A DNA stretch of 64,000 nucleotides from an uncultured Allobosea sp. (lineage in GTDB: Bacteria > Pseudomonadota > Alphaproteobacteria > Rhizobiales > Beijerinckiaceae). Under the pieces are notes generated by a model, which ran no database searches, was not told the DNA's origin, and saw only the letters and a program-made list of their open reading frames with translations. Position numbers and translations under genes: made by a program. Positions within the stretch are counted from its first letter, which is position 1. Each line of letters starts with the position of its first letter. This document shows positions 28,577 to 37,002 of this stretch, piece by piece. The stretch lies in contig NZ_CAMFJF010000001.1 in assembly GCF_945956895.1 (NCBI RefSeq), positions 217,611 to 281,610 of the forward strand, read 5' to 3'.

Positions 28577-29728
28577 TTAACGGATGACGAGGTCCAGATC
28601 GGGCAGATTCAGCGCCTCGGCGCCACCTTCTCCGACGAGATAGGTCCGGCCCAGGCACATCGCGGTCTCGCTGGCGGAATCCATCAGGATCATATGGGCG
28701 AACATCACCATGCCCGGCACGATCGGCCAGTCATTCGCCTCGTAGAACATCGGCCAATCCATCCAGGACGGCGTGAACTTGGCACCCAGCGAATAGCCGC
28801 AGGCATTGAGTCGGTGCTGCGCGAGGCCGTGCTCGTCGAAGACGCGGGCATGAGCGGCGAAGACATCGCCGGCGGTGCGGCCGGGCTTGAGTTCCGCCTC
28901 GCAGGCGAGCAGCGCGTCGCGAGCGGCGGCGTGGTAGGGGCGGTGAAGCGGGCGCGGCTCGCCGACGACGACCGTGCGCATCGCGGCGACATGGTAGTGC
29001 CGGTCGGTGCCGGCGAATTCGAGGGTGATCTGGTCGTTGGCATCGAGCCGGCGGCGGCCGGACTTGTAGCGGCAGAGCAGGGCGTCGCGGCCGGAGCCGA
29101 TGATGAACTCGTTGGCGGGATAGTCGCCGCCGCCCGCGAAGATCGCATTGTGCTGGGCGGCGAGGATCTCGCCCTCGTCGGCGCCGGCCCGGATCGCAAC
29201 GAGCGCAGCGCTGTCGGCCGCATCTGCCAGAACGGCGGCGCGCCGGACATAGGTGATCTCCTCCGCCGATTTCACAGCGCGCAGGCGAGTGACGATCGGC
29301 GAGGCGTCGACGAATTCGGCCTGCCCGGCGAAGCGGGCTTCGAGCTTGCGGTCATTCGAGGCGACGAGACCGTAGGATTCGAACTCCACGCCGATGCGCT
29401 TGCCGGCAAGCCCGAGATCGCGGGCGAGGGCCAGCAGGTCGACTGTGGGATCGGCGTCGCGGCCGTCCTTCCAGATGCGGATGTCGCTGAGATTCGAGGT
29501 CTGCTGCGCCTGCCGGAGATCGGCGGAGCGGGTCAGCAGCGCCATGGTTCCATCGGCTTTGACCACGAGGCACTGGAAGAAGCAGAAACCGAAAGTGTCG
29601 TAGCCCGTCAGCCAGAACATCGATTCCTGCTGGAACAGGAAGAGCGCATCGAGACGGTCTTTCTGCATCGCGGCCAGCAGGGCTTCGCGGCGGCGGGCGA
29701 ATTCGGCGGGCGTGAAATGCAGGGCCAT
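28577..29728 (-). CDS. M24-fold hydrolase, creatinase/DoeA-like (Xaa-Pro peptidase family)
   Basis: 383 residues. N-terminal creatinase domain (about 8-145) and C-terminal pita-bread domain (about 155-380). Where M24 metallopeptidases have the first two Asp metal ligands, this protein reads LEFAGTDRHYH (236-246), and the His of the GHGIG motif is replaced in CGYSLGAKF. It therefore probably does not bind the usual metals. Creatinase and ectoine hydrolase DoeA share this situation, so it may cleave a small amide or imide. No ectoine genes are adjacent. Substrate unknown. Confidence 0.8.
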   Translation of the reverse strand: MALHFTPAEFARRREALLAAMQKDRLDALFLFQQESMFWLTGYDTFGFCFFQCLVVKADGTMALLTRSADLRQAQQTSNLSDIRIWKDGRDADPTVDLLALARDLGLAGKRIGVEFESYGLVASNDRKLEARFAGQAEFVDASPIVTRLRAVKSAEEITYVRRAAVLADAADSAALVAIRAGADEGEILAAQHNAIFAGGGDYPANEFIIGSGRDALLCRYKSGRRRLDANDQITLEFAGTDRHYHVAAMRTVVVGEPRPLHRPYHAAARDALLACEAELKPGRTAGDVFAAHARVFDEHGLAQHRLNACGYSLGAKFTPSWMDWPMFYEANDWPIVPGMVMFAHMILMDSASETAMCLGRTYLVGEGGAEALNLPDLDLVIR

Positions 29729-29868
29729 GGCGCGTCTCCTCCGGGCGGTCGCGCATGTGAGCGCGCCGGCCATCGCCGGGCAAGCCCGACATCCGGTCGC
29801 AATTGCGGGCCCCGCTCGGGCTGCCTATAGGCTGTCGTCAGAGAGTTTCGCCCTCAAGGGAGAGAGCC

Positions 29869-30123
29869 ATGGTGAACCCCGGCAACCGCATCCTCGACGA
29901 CATCGCCCGCCTCGCCACCGATGCCGCCGGCGCGGCGCAGGGCGTGCGGCGCGAGGTCGAGACGGTGGTGAAGACGCAGATCGAACGCCTGCTGCGCGAT
30001 CTCGACGTCGTCACCCGCGAGGAATTCGAGGCGGTGCGCGAGATGGCGCTGATCGCCCGCGAGGAGAACGACAAGCTCGCCGCGCGGCTGAAGGCGCTGG
30101 AAGAGAAGCTCGGCAAGGCCTGA
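29869..30123 (+). CDS. UbiK/BMFP family accessory factor
   Basis: 84 residues with GGGAGAG upstream of the ATG. Amphipathic N-terminus followed by a C-terminal coiled coil (about 45-82; REEFEAVREMALIAREENDKL style), as in the BMFP/UbiK family. UbiK assists the Ubi complex of ubiquinone synthesis in gammaproteobacteria; alphaproteobacterial members are often annotated simply as accessory factors. Divergent from the M24 gene. Confidence 0.85.
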   Translation: MVNPGNRILDDIARLATDAAGAAQGVRREVETVVKTQIERLLRDLDVVTREEFEAVREMALIAREENDKLAARLKALEEKLGKA

Positions 30124-30449
30124 GAGCGAGCCGGGGTTGTGCTGAAAGCTCTCCTCGGTTGCTCCTAGGTCATGTCCACAGCCATGTGCTGTGGACAGCC
30201 CTTCGGGGGGATTGAGCCCGCCGGCCGAATCCGCGGAGCTTGGCGCCGTGTTGGGAGCGTCACAGCGCCTGCGCTATCGTCGGTGGAAAGAATTGATTCG
30301 TCGGGCGGATTCGTCCTGCCGCGCCGGATGGGAGCATCTCCGTGAGAGGGGCTCCGGAGGTGTGTTGCGTTCCTTCGGCTTTCCAGTCGCCGTGTTCCCG
30401 TTCTCGAACGCGCCGGATGCGTCAGCATCCGGAAGGTGGACCTTAGGGC
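30124..30449. other. Intergenic region with two perfect hairpins
   Basis: 326 bases without a convincing gene. TGTCCACAGC-catgt-GCTGTGGACA (30173-30197) is a perfect 10-bp stem near the 3' side of the UbiK gene but has no T tract. CCGGATGC-gtca-GCATCCGG (30413-30432) lies 17 bases before the YbjN ATG and immediately precedes its GGAAGG. The rest shows no repeat or recognisable promoter. Confidence 0.6.
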
Positions 30450-30956
30450 ATGATAGACCTCGATATGGATGCCGAGCTGGATCGGCCTTCCAACCCGCTC
30501 GACCTGTTTGAACGCCTTGCCGCTCTCAACGACTGGTCCTTCGATCGCGACAGCGAGGACGAGCTCTCGGTCTCCGTCACCGGCGGCTGGTCGGAATATC
30601 ATGTCGCGATCACCTGGCTTGCCGAGGTGGAGGCGCTGCATATCGCCTGCGCCTTCGACCTCAAGGTGCCGGAGCGGCGGCGCAGCGAGGTGCTGCAGCT
30701 CGTCAGCCTCGTCAACGAACAGCTCTGGCTCGGCCATTTCGACCTCTGGAGCAGCGAGAGCGTGGTGATGTACCGCCACGCCCTGCTGCTCTCCGGCGGC
30801 GCCGAGCCGACCGACGAGCAGGCGGCGGCGCTGGTGAAGGCGGCGGTCGAGGCCTGCGAGCGCTACTATCAGGCCTTCCAGTTCGTCGTCTGGGCCGGCA
30901 AGACCGCGAAGGAAGGCATGGAAGGCGCCATCCTGGAGACGGTCGGCGAAGCCTGA
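30450..30956 (+). CDS. YbjN domain protein
   Basis: 168 residues, acidic and soluble. The whole chain fits the YbjN/type III secretion chaperone-like fold, with WSFDRDSEDELSVSVTGGW near residue 30 and ERRRSEVLQLVSLVNEQLWLGHFDLW near 70-100. YbjN proteins are linked to stress and motility phenotypes in enterobacteria but lack a defined activity. It is followed 111 bases later by proC in the same direction, an arrangement common in Hyphomicrobiales. Confidence 0.88.
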   Translation: MIDLDMDAELDRPSNPLDLFERLAALNDWSFDRDSEDELSVSVTGGWSEYHVAITWLAEVEALHIACAFDLKVPERRRSEVLQLVSLVNEQLWLGHFDLWSSESVVMYRHALLLSGGAEPTDEQAAALVKAAVEACERYYQAFQFVVWAGKTAKEGMEGAILETVGEA

Positions 30957-31067
30957 ACCGCCGATTCCCTGTGGGCGGGCTTGACCGGACGGCTGCGGGA
31001 CGGGAAGGCTCTCGGCCCTGATCGTCCGGGCAGTGGCCCGCGAAACGCCAAGCCTTGAGAGGCCGTC

Positions 31068-31889
31068 ATGTCGAACTCCCTTCCGCAATCGCTCGTGCTC
31101 ATCGGCGCTGGCAAGATGGGCGGCGCGATGCTGGAAGGCTGGCTGCGCATCGGCATCGATCCCAAGGGAATCAGCCTGATCGATCCCAAGCCCTCGGACG
31201 AGATGGTCGCGCTCGCCCAGGAAAAGGGCATGCGGGTCAATCCCGCCGCCAAGGACATCCCTGCCGCAGAAGTCGTCGTGCTCGCGACCAAGCCGCAGAT
31301 GCTCGATACGGCGGCGCCCGCCGTGCAGGCCTTCATCCATCCCAGGACGTTACTGATCTCGATCCTCGCCGGCAAAACGCTGGGTGATCTCGGTGCGCGG
31401 CTGCCCAATGCCAACGCGGTCATCCGGGCCATGCCGAACCTGCCGGCCGCCGTGCAGCGCGGCGCTACCGCGGCTGCTCCCGGCAAAGGTGTGAGCGCGG
31501 CCCAGCGCGCCACCGCCGACGCGCTGCTCGGCAGCATCGGCAAGGTCGAATGGCTCGACGACGAGGGGCTGATCGATGCGGTCACCGCCGTGTCCGGTTC
31601 GGGCCCGGCCTATGTCTTCCACCTGGTCGAGTGCCTGGCGGCGGCGGGCAAGGATGCCGGGCTGCCTGCCGATGTCGCCGAGCGGCTGGCGCGGGCGACG
31701 GTGGAGGGCGCGGGCGAATTGCTGTTCCAGTCGCCGCTGCCTCCGGGAACGCTGCGCCAGAACGTGACCTCGCCCGGCGGGACCACCGCCGCCGCGCTCG
31801 AGGTACTGATGGCCGAGGACGGCATGAAGCCATTGATGCGCAAGGCCGTGGCTGCAGCGAAACGTCGCGCCGGCGAGCTTTCGGGCTGA
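31068..31889 (+). CDS. proC: Pyrroline-5-carboxylate reductase
   Basis: 273 residues. Reduces pyrroline-5-carboxylate to proline with NAD(P)H. N-terminal Rossmann motif LIGAGKMGGAMLEGW, cofactor stretch ATKPQML, the RAMPNLPAAVQRG segment, and the C-terminal family signature around PGGTTAAALEVL. GAGAGG lies upstream of the ATG. A family C repeat follows. Confidence 0.95.
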   Translation: MSNSLPQSLVLIGAGKMGGAMLEGWLRIGIDPKGISLIDPKPSDEMVALAQEKGMRVNPAAKDIPAAEVVVLATKPQMLDTAAPAVQAFIHPRTLLISILAGKTLGDLGARLPNANAVIRAMPNLPAAVQRGATAAAPGKGVSAAQRATADALLGSIGKVEWLDDEGLIDAVTAVSGSGPAYVFHLVECLAAAGKDAGLPADVAERLARATVEGAGELLFQSPLPPGTLRQNVTSPGGTTAAALEVLMAEDGMKPLMRKAVAAAKRRAGELSG

Positions 31890-31940
31890 AATCGCGCCGT
31901 TTTCGTTGAAAGCTTAACGATTTCAGATTCTTGCATGGCG

Positions 31941-31984
31941 CATTTTCTTCACGCGAACCGGTTTCCACTTCGCTTGAAAATGCT
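31941..31984. repeat. Short inverted repeat, family C copy 1
   Basis: Ends gcattttc / gaaaatgc enclosing the core cgcgaaccggtttccacttc. Near-identical copies are at 35292-35337 and 51721-51766. It lies between proC and the TetR gene. Confidence 0.88.
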
Positions 31985-32021
31985 GCAGGCAGCCTTCCGC
32001 CCGCCACGATAGCGGCCTAAC

Positions 32022-32047
32022 CTCCTCTCGACGCGAAGCGAGAGGAG
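32022..32047 (+). promoter_or_regulatory. Inverted repeat hiding the TetR ribosome-binding site
   Basis: Perfect 9-bp stem CTCCTCTCG / CGAGAGGAG with an 8-base loop. The right arm is the GAGAGGAG ribosome-binding site, which ends 8 bases before the TetR ATG. It could be a translational hairpin or an operator for the regulator itself. Confidence 0.6.
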
Positions 32048-32055
32048 CTGTCCCC

Positions 32056-32796
32056 ATGGCCCGCAAACCCGTTTCCACCTCGCCCGAGGCGCCGGCGGCC
32101 AAGCCGGTCGACCCGCGCAAGCGCGCCGTCGATGCGCTGATGACGCTCGCGGCCGAGCGACCTTGGGACCAGATCGAGCTGCCGGATATCGCGACCGCGG
32201 CCGGGCTGACGCTCTCGCAGTTGCGCGGGCTGTTCCCCTCCAAGCTCGCGATGCTGGGCGGGGTGACCCGCATCGTCGATGACGCCGTGCTGGCCGGCTC
32301 CTCGGATGACCTCACCGGCGAACCCGTCAAGGAGCGCCTGTTCGACCTCGTCATGCGCCGGCTCGATGCGATGGCGCCCTACAAGGCGGGGCTGCGCAAG
32401 ATCGCGCCGGTCATCCGCCGCGATCCGCTGGCGCTGGCGGCGCTCAATCGCGGGGCCGTCAATTCCTGGCGCTACATGCTGGCTTCGGCCGGCATCCCGA
32501 CCGAGGATGCGCTTGGGGCTTTGCGCGCGCAGGGCGCGGTGCTGCTGATGGCCCGTGTCTCCGAGGCTTGGCTCGACGATGACGAGCCCGAGCTGTCGAA
32601 GACCATGGCGCGGCTCGACCGCGAATTGAAGACGGCCGGGTGCATCATGGCCCGTGTCGAGGATGTCCACCGGCTGACGGCGCCGTTCCGCGGGCTGGCG
32701 CGCGCGATCTGCTCCGGGCGGCCGCTGAAGGCGCGCCGGCGCGAACGGGCGTCCGATCGCGGCGAGGACAGTGAGGATTATGCGCCGGCGATCTGA
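32056..32796 (+). CDS. TetR-family transcriptional regulator
   Basis: 246 residues. The N-terminal helix-turn-helix (about 23-70; DQIELPDIATAAGLTLSQLRGLFPSK) is followed by an all-helical ligand/dimer domain of TetR type; a distant resemblance to COQ9 also exists in the second half (FDLVMRRLDAMAPYKAGLRKI). The C-terminus is Arg-rich and then acidic. No divergent target gene is adjacent, so the regulon is unknown. Confidence 0.85.
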   Translation: MARKPVSTSPEAPAAKPVDPRKRAVDALMTLAAERPWDQIELPDIATAAGLTLSQLRGLFPSKLAMLGGVTRIVDDAVLAGSSDDLTGEPVKERLFDLVMRRLDAMAPYKAGLRKIAPVIRRDPLALAALNRGAVNSWRYMLASAGIPTEDALGALRAQGAVLLMARVSEAWLDDDEPELSKTMARLDRELKTAGCIMARVEDVHRLTAPFRGLARAICSGRPLKARRRERASDRGEDSEDYAPAI

Positions 32797-32910
32797 GTGC
32801 TGGCCGAACTGTGCATCTCGCGGAATATGGCGAAACTGGGCCAGTGTTAAGCGCGCCTTAGTCAATCCCGGGCGAATGAGGGAGGATTCCCCATCGCGCA
32901 GGATACGCGA

Positions 32911-34881
32911 ATGTCGTTCATCAGAAAGCTTGCGACCCTCTCGATCAGCCGTTCCTTCGGTCTGATCGGCGCCTTGGCCGTGTTGATCGCCGCCGGCAGC
33001 GTTGGCTACACGCTGAACGCCGCCCGCAACGAGATGATCGCGCTCAAACGGGCGGAGATGAAGCATGCCGTCGAGGCTGCGGCGACGACGGTCAAGAGCT
33101 ATCAGGCGCGGGTCCAGAGCGGTGAGCTCAAGGAAGCGGACGCCAAGCGGATGGCGATCGAGGCCATCGGCAGCGCTCGCTTCGACGATGGGAACTATTA
33201 TTTCCTCGTCAATTATGACGGCATCAGCGTCCTGCACGCGAACAAGAAGATCCAGTCGACCGACATGCGCCCGCTCAAGGACGCGGACGGCAAGCTCTTC
33301 GTCCAGGAGATGATCGCGCTGGTGAAGGCGAAGACCCAGAGCTTCGTCGACTACGGTTGGCTCAAGGCCGGCGACAAGGAGCCCTCGCTCAAGATCTCCT
33401 ATGTCATCGGCATTCCGGAATGGCAGTGGCTGGTCGGCTCCGGCCTGCATATGCAGGACGTCGATGCCGCCTTCACGGGCATGGTCGGCGGCGTCGCCAA
33501 GGTGTTGGTGCCGCTCGGCCTCATCATGCTCGGTCTCGTGATCGTGCTGAGCCGCCGCGCTTCCGGCATGCTGCATTCGGTGCGTGGCTCGATGGAAGGG
33601 CTGGCGGCAGGCCAGCTCGACGCCCCGATCGCGCATCAGGAGCGGTCCGACGAGATCGGCGCGATGGCGCGCACGCTCGTCGTCTTCCGCGATGCCGCTC
33701 TCGCCAAGGAGGCCATGGAGGCCGACAAGATCCGCATGGAAGAGGAGGCCGCCGGCCATCGCCATGCCGCCGATGGCGAGCGCCGCCGCAACGAGGCTGA
33801 CCGGGCCGAGCATGCCCGCGTGCAGGCCGATGTGGTCCATGCGCTCGGCCAGGGCCTGGAGCGCCTCTCTGACGGCGACCTGACCTATCGGATCGAGGAC
33901 AGCTTCACCGCCGAGTACGTCAAGCTCAAGGACGACTTCAACGGCGCCATCGCCAAGCTGGAAGACGCGATGCACCAGATCGCGACCAATACCGAGAGCA
34001 TGAAGGCTGGCTCGACCGAAATCAGCCAGGCGGCCGACGACCTCGCCAGCCGCACCGAGCAGCAGGCTTCCTCCGTCGAGGAGACTGCGACGGCGCTCGA
34101 CGAGCTCACCGCCACGGTCCGTCAGACCGCCGAGAGCGCGCGCCTCGCCAATCAGGCGACGGAGCAGGTCAAGTCCGAGGCCGAGCAGTCGACCAGCATC
34201 GTCCGCGATGCGGTGACGGCAATGGGCGGCATCGAGAAATCGGCCCTGGAAATCTCGCAGATCGTCGGCGTGATCGACGAGATCGCCTTCCAGACCAACC
34301 TGCTCGCGCTCAACGCCTCGGTCGAGGCGGCACGCGCAGGCGATGCCGGCAAGGGCTTCGCGGTCGTGGCCTCGGAAGTGCGGGCGCTGGCGCAGCGTTC
34401 CGCTTCCGCCGCCAAGGAGATCAAGACCCTGATCGACGCTTCGAGCATTGAGGTCGAGAAGGGTGTCACGCTGGTCGGGCAGACCGGTGGCGCGCTCCAG
34501 CGCATGGCCTCCGAGATCACCCGCGTCACCGCGCTGGTCGCCGAGATCGCCGGCGCGGCTCAGGAACAGGCCTCGGGTCTCCAGGAGGTCAATTCCGCCG
34601 TCGGCGAGATGGATCAGGCGACCCAGCAGAACGCCGCGATGGCCGAGCAGTCGACCGCCGCCGCGCACTCCCTGTCGCAGGAAGCGGACCGGCTCTCCGC
34701 GCTGGTCGCGCGCTTCCAGCTCGGTGGCGACGTCGCCCGGCTCAAGGCGATCTCGCAGACGATGCGGGCAGCCGTCGACTCGGCACCGCGCCCGGCGGTT
34801 CCGCGCGCCAAGGCCTCCAACGGCACTGTCGCCACCGCGTCGAAGTCCGATGCGCGCGACGACGGGTGGGCGGAGTTTTGA
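32911..34881 (+). CDS. Methyl-accepting chemotaxis protein with Cache sensor
   Basis: 656 residues. Membrane helices near 17-36 and 193-212 flank a periplasmic single-Cache (sCache_2) domain (about 38-188; [41 protein letters not shown]). HAMP follows (213-265), then a linker with a second HAMP-like segment and the signalling hairpin with tip [21 protein letters not shown]. The C-terminus ends WAEF, matching the xWxxF pentapeptide that tethers CheR/CheB. sCache_2 receptors usually bind small organic acids. No che genes are in the window. Confidence 0.94.
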   Translation: MSFIRKLATLSISRSFGLIGALAVLIAAGSVGYTLNAARNEMIALKRAEMKHAVEAAATTVKSYQARVQSGELKEADAKRMAIEAIGSARFDDGNYYFLVNYDGISVLHANKKIQSTDMRPLKDADGKLFVQEMIALVKAKTQSFVDYGWLKAGDKEPSLKISYVIGIPEWQWLVGSGLHMQDVDAAFTGMVGGVAKVLVPLGLIMLGLVIVLSRRASGMLHSVRGSMEGLAAGQLDAPIAHQERSDEIGAMARTLVVFRDAALAKEAMEADKIRMEEEAAGHRHAADGERRRNEADRAEHARVQADVVHALGQGLERLSDGDLTYRIEDSFTAEYVKLKDDFNGAIAKLEDAMHQIATNTESMKAGSTEISQAADDLASRTEQQASSVEETATALDELTATVRQTAESARLANQATEQVKSEAEQSTSIVRDAVTAMGGIEKSALEISQIVGVIDEIAFQTNLLALNASVEAARAGDAGKGFAVVASEVRALAQRSASAAKEIKTLIDASSIEVEKGVTLVGQTGGALQRMASEITRVTALVAEIAGAAQEQASGLQEVNSAVGEMDQATQQNAAMAEQSTAAAHSLSQEADRLSALVARFQLGGDVARLKAISQTMRAAVDSAPRPAVPRAKASNGTVATASKSDARDDGWAEF

Positions 34882-35237
34882 GCGCGCCTTCCGAGCCTGC
34901 CGCCCAGATCGGCTTCGACGATTTCCTGAAGGTCGACATCCGTGTCGGCACGATCGTCGAGGCCGAGCCCTATCCGGAGGCGCGCAAGCCCTCGATCAAG
35001 CTCGTCATCGATTTCGGTGGCACGATCGGCCGCAAGAAGTCCTCGGCGCAGATCACGAAGCACTACCGGCCGGAGGATCTCCCCGGCCGGCAGGTCCTCG
35101 CGGTGGTGAACTTCCCGCCGCGCCAGATCGGCAGGTTCATGTCGGAGGTGCTGACGCTCGGCATTCCCGACGCCGAGGGCGAGGTCGTGCTGATCGGGCC
35201 GGGGCAGGCCGTGCCCGACGGCGGCAGGCTCTTCTAG
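34878..35237 (+). CDS. CsaA-like tRNA-binding domain protein
   Basis: About 119 residues if started at the TTG (34878) that overlaps the chemoreceptor TGA; a GTG at 34866 would add four residues. The OB-fold tRNA-binding domain matches CsaA closely: [38 protein letters not shown] and [10 protein letters not shown]. CsaA is an export-associated chaperone in Bacillus; the proteobacterial role is unclear. Start codon is uncertain. Confidence 0.88.
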   Translation: MSAPSEPAAQIGFDDFLKVDIRVGTIVEAEPYPEARKPSIKLVIDFGGTIGRKKSSAQITKHYRPEDLPGRQVLAVVNFPPRQIGRFMSEVLTLGIPDAEGEVVLIGPGQAVPDGGRLF

Positions 35238-35276
35238 AGCAGTTCCGCAATTCTTTGAATCGCGGAGCTGCTCTAG
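35234..35276. repeat. Inverted repeat after csaA-like gene
   Basis: CTAGAGCAG / CTGCTCTAG outer stem with an imperfect TTCCGC..GCGGAG inner stem, overlapping the TAG stop of the csaA-like gene. It may act as a terminator, although no T run follows. A family C repeat begins 16 bases later. Confidence 0.6.
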
Positions 35277-35291
35277 GCCTTTGTTCTACCA

Positions 35292-35337
35292 CATTTTCTT
35301 CACGCGAACCGGTATCCACTTCGCTCGAAAATGCTCT
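35292..35337. repeat. Short inverted repeat, family C copy 2
   Basis: cattttcttcacgcgaaccg, then gtatccacttcgctcgaaaatgctc in two adjoining blocks; differs from copies 1 and 3 by a few bases. It lies in the convergent gap between the csaA-like and PPOX genes. Confidence 0.9.
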
Positions 35338-35348
35338 AGCCGGGCAGT

Positions 35349-36275
35349 TCAGGCTGCAACCGGCCACAGGCCGGTCTGCAAGGTGGTCGGTGCGAATTCG
35401 GGCGCCGACCAGCGCAAGGGCAGGGCATGAGCCCGGCGCCAGCCTCGCTCCACATGAAAGCGCCAGAGGCGCTGGGCGCCATCGAGCTGCGCCAGCTCCG
35501 GCCCCCGCCAGACGATCTCGGCCTTGCCCTGCAATTGCAGCACGCTGCCCGTCTCGAAATCGACGAAGATCAGTCCGGCCCGCGGCTCCTGCAGCAGGTT
35601 TCCGAAGGTGTTGAAGTAGTTGTTGCCGGCGAAGTCCGGGATCGTGAGCGTGTCGCCCTCGATGCGGATGAAGCCCGGCCTGCCGCCGCGATGCGAGATG
35701 TCGACGCCGCCGGTTTCGGTCTCAAGGGCGGCCGCGCTGGCGATGAATAGCGTGTCGGCCTGAGTGATCAGCGCCCGTGCCGCAGAATCCAGGCCAGACA
35801 GGCTGTCGGGCGTTGCTTCTGGTTCGTCGCCGTCCCGAAGTCGGTCGCGAACCTGAACGTACTTCGCGCAATTTCCGAAGCTCTGCGCCACCGAAACCGT
35901 GAAACCATCGGCGTCAAGGCTCTCGATTCGGCCATTGGCGCGGTTGCGGCGGCGGGTCTCGCATTCGAGCCCGAGCAGGCCGATGGGGCTATCCGGCCGG
36001 AAAGATTCGAAGGCCGGATCAGCGCTGGACGGCAAGGCCGCGACTGACAACGCGGTCGGGCTCGGGCTCGTGACGAAGCCGGGCGCGGCGGCCAGAGCCG
36101 TCGCTAGCGGCCAGCCGTCGCGGTCGAGCACGCCGGCGAAAAGCCAGGGCAATTGGCTGAAGAAGATGCGGTGCTGCTCCGGCATGAACGGACGGATACC
36201 AGCGCCGCGCGAGGCGACGCCGGCCAGTGCCTGAGCGGCCAGCTCGCCGGGGTGGAAGGGACCGTCAGGCAGCAT
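35349..36275 (-). CDS. Pyridoxamine 5'-phosphate oxidase-family (PPOX) protein
   Basis: 308 residues. Split-barrel flavin-binding fold: MPEQHRIFFSQLPWLFAGVLDRDGWP near 31-57 and GNNYFNTFGNLLQEPRAGLIFVDF near 215-240 are typical of large PPOX-family proteins, whose substrates are mostly unknown. It overlaps the 3' end of the upstream GST gene by 11 bases, so the two are co-transcribed. GST plus PPOX plus a divergent LysR regulator suggests a detoxification or redox unit. Confidence 0.85.
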   Translation of the reverse strand: MLPDGPFHPGELAAQALAGVASRGAGIRPFMPEQHRIFFSQLPWLFAGVLDRDGWPLATALAAAPGFVTSPSPTALSVAALPSSADPAFESFRPDSPIGLLGLECETRRRNRANGRIESLDADGFTVSVAQSFGNCAKYVQVRDRLRDGDEPEATPDSLSGLDSAARALITQADTLFIASAAALETETGGVDISHRGGRPGFIRIEGDTLTIPDFAGNNYFNTFGNLLQEPRAGLIFVDFETGSVLQLQGKAEIVWRGPELAQLDGAQRLWRFHVERGWRRAHALPLRWSAPEFAPTTLQTGLWPVAA

Positions 36276-36903
36276 CGTCGTCGAGCTCCGGCGGCAGGGG
36301 CGAAGGCGGGATCGGCTTGAAGAAGGGCAAGGCCTCGATGCGAGCGATCCAGCGGCGCACGGCCGGATAAGGCTTCAACGAGATGCCGCCTTCCGGCGCA
36401 TGCGCGACATAGGAGTAGCAGGCGAGATCGGCGATCGTCGGTTGGGCCGCGGCAAGGTAGTCGCGCGCGGCCAGATGCTCTTCCATGAAAGTCAAAAGCC
36501 GGGCGGCGATCCGCTTGGCGCGAGCCTTGTCGTCGTTCAGGCCGAACTGGGTGACGAGGCGGGCGATGGAGGGGCCGTGCATGACCTCGCCGGCGGCGAT
36601 CGAGAGCCAGCGCTGGACATGGGCTGCGCCAACGGGGGCTAGCGGCAGCCAATTGCTGTCGGGGGCATAGCGCCGGACCAGATAGACCATGATCGCGTTG
36701 CTGTCGGCGAGAGTGAGGTCGCCGTCCTGGAGCACCGGAATCTGGCCGAGCGGGTTGAGCTTGCGGAAGGCGGCGCCCTGCCGGACATCGGCCGGCGCCG
36801 GCTCTATGCGATAGGGCAGGCCGAGTGCGCGCAGCAGCAGTTCGACGCGGTGGGCGTGGCCCGAGAGGGGCGTTCCGTGGAGGATGATCTCTGGCGATGG
36901 CAT
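36265..36903 (-). CDS. Glutathione S-transferase family protein
   Basis: 212 residues. N-terminal thioredoxin-like domain (HGTPLSGHAHRVELLL; cis-Pro in GQIPVL; DSNAIMVYL, the glutathione-binding Ser) and C-terminal helical domain with PTIADLACYSYVAHAPEGG. Substrate unknown. Divergent from a LysR gene 99 bases away; overlaps the PPOX gene. Confidence 0.9.
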   Translation of the reverse strand: MPSPEIILHGTPLSGHAHRVELLLRALGLPYRIEPAPADVRQGAAFRKLNPLGQIPVLQDGDLTLADSNAIMVYLVRRYAPDSNWLPLAPVGAAHVQRWLSIAAGEVMHGPSIARLVTQFGLNDDKARAKRIAARLLTFMEEHLAARDYLAAAQPTIADLACYSYVAHAPEGGISLKPYPAVRRWIARIEALPFFKPIPPSPLPPELDDDAA

Positions 36904-37002
36904 CGTGGTTCTCCTGATTTTGCGGAGCACGATGATCGTTTCGCTGAGATGCCGAAATCTGCTATCGGTTGAACTCAGAATTTCAATTTATGGAACGATG
37001 CG

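Noticed and set aside
32017..34668. 883-codon minus-strand open frame
   Set aside because: Antisense to the TetR and chemoreceptor genes; composition is biased and no domain is recognisable.
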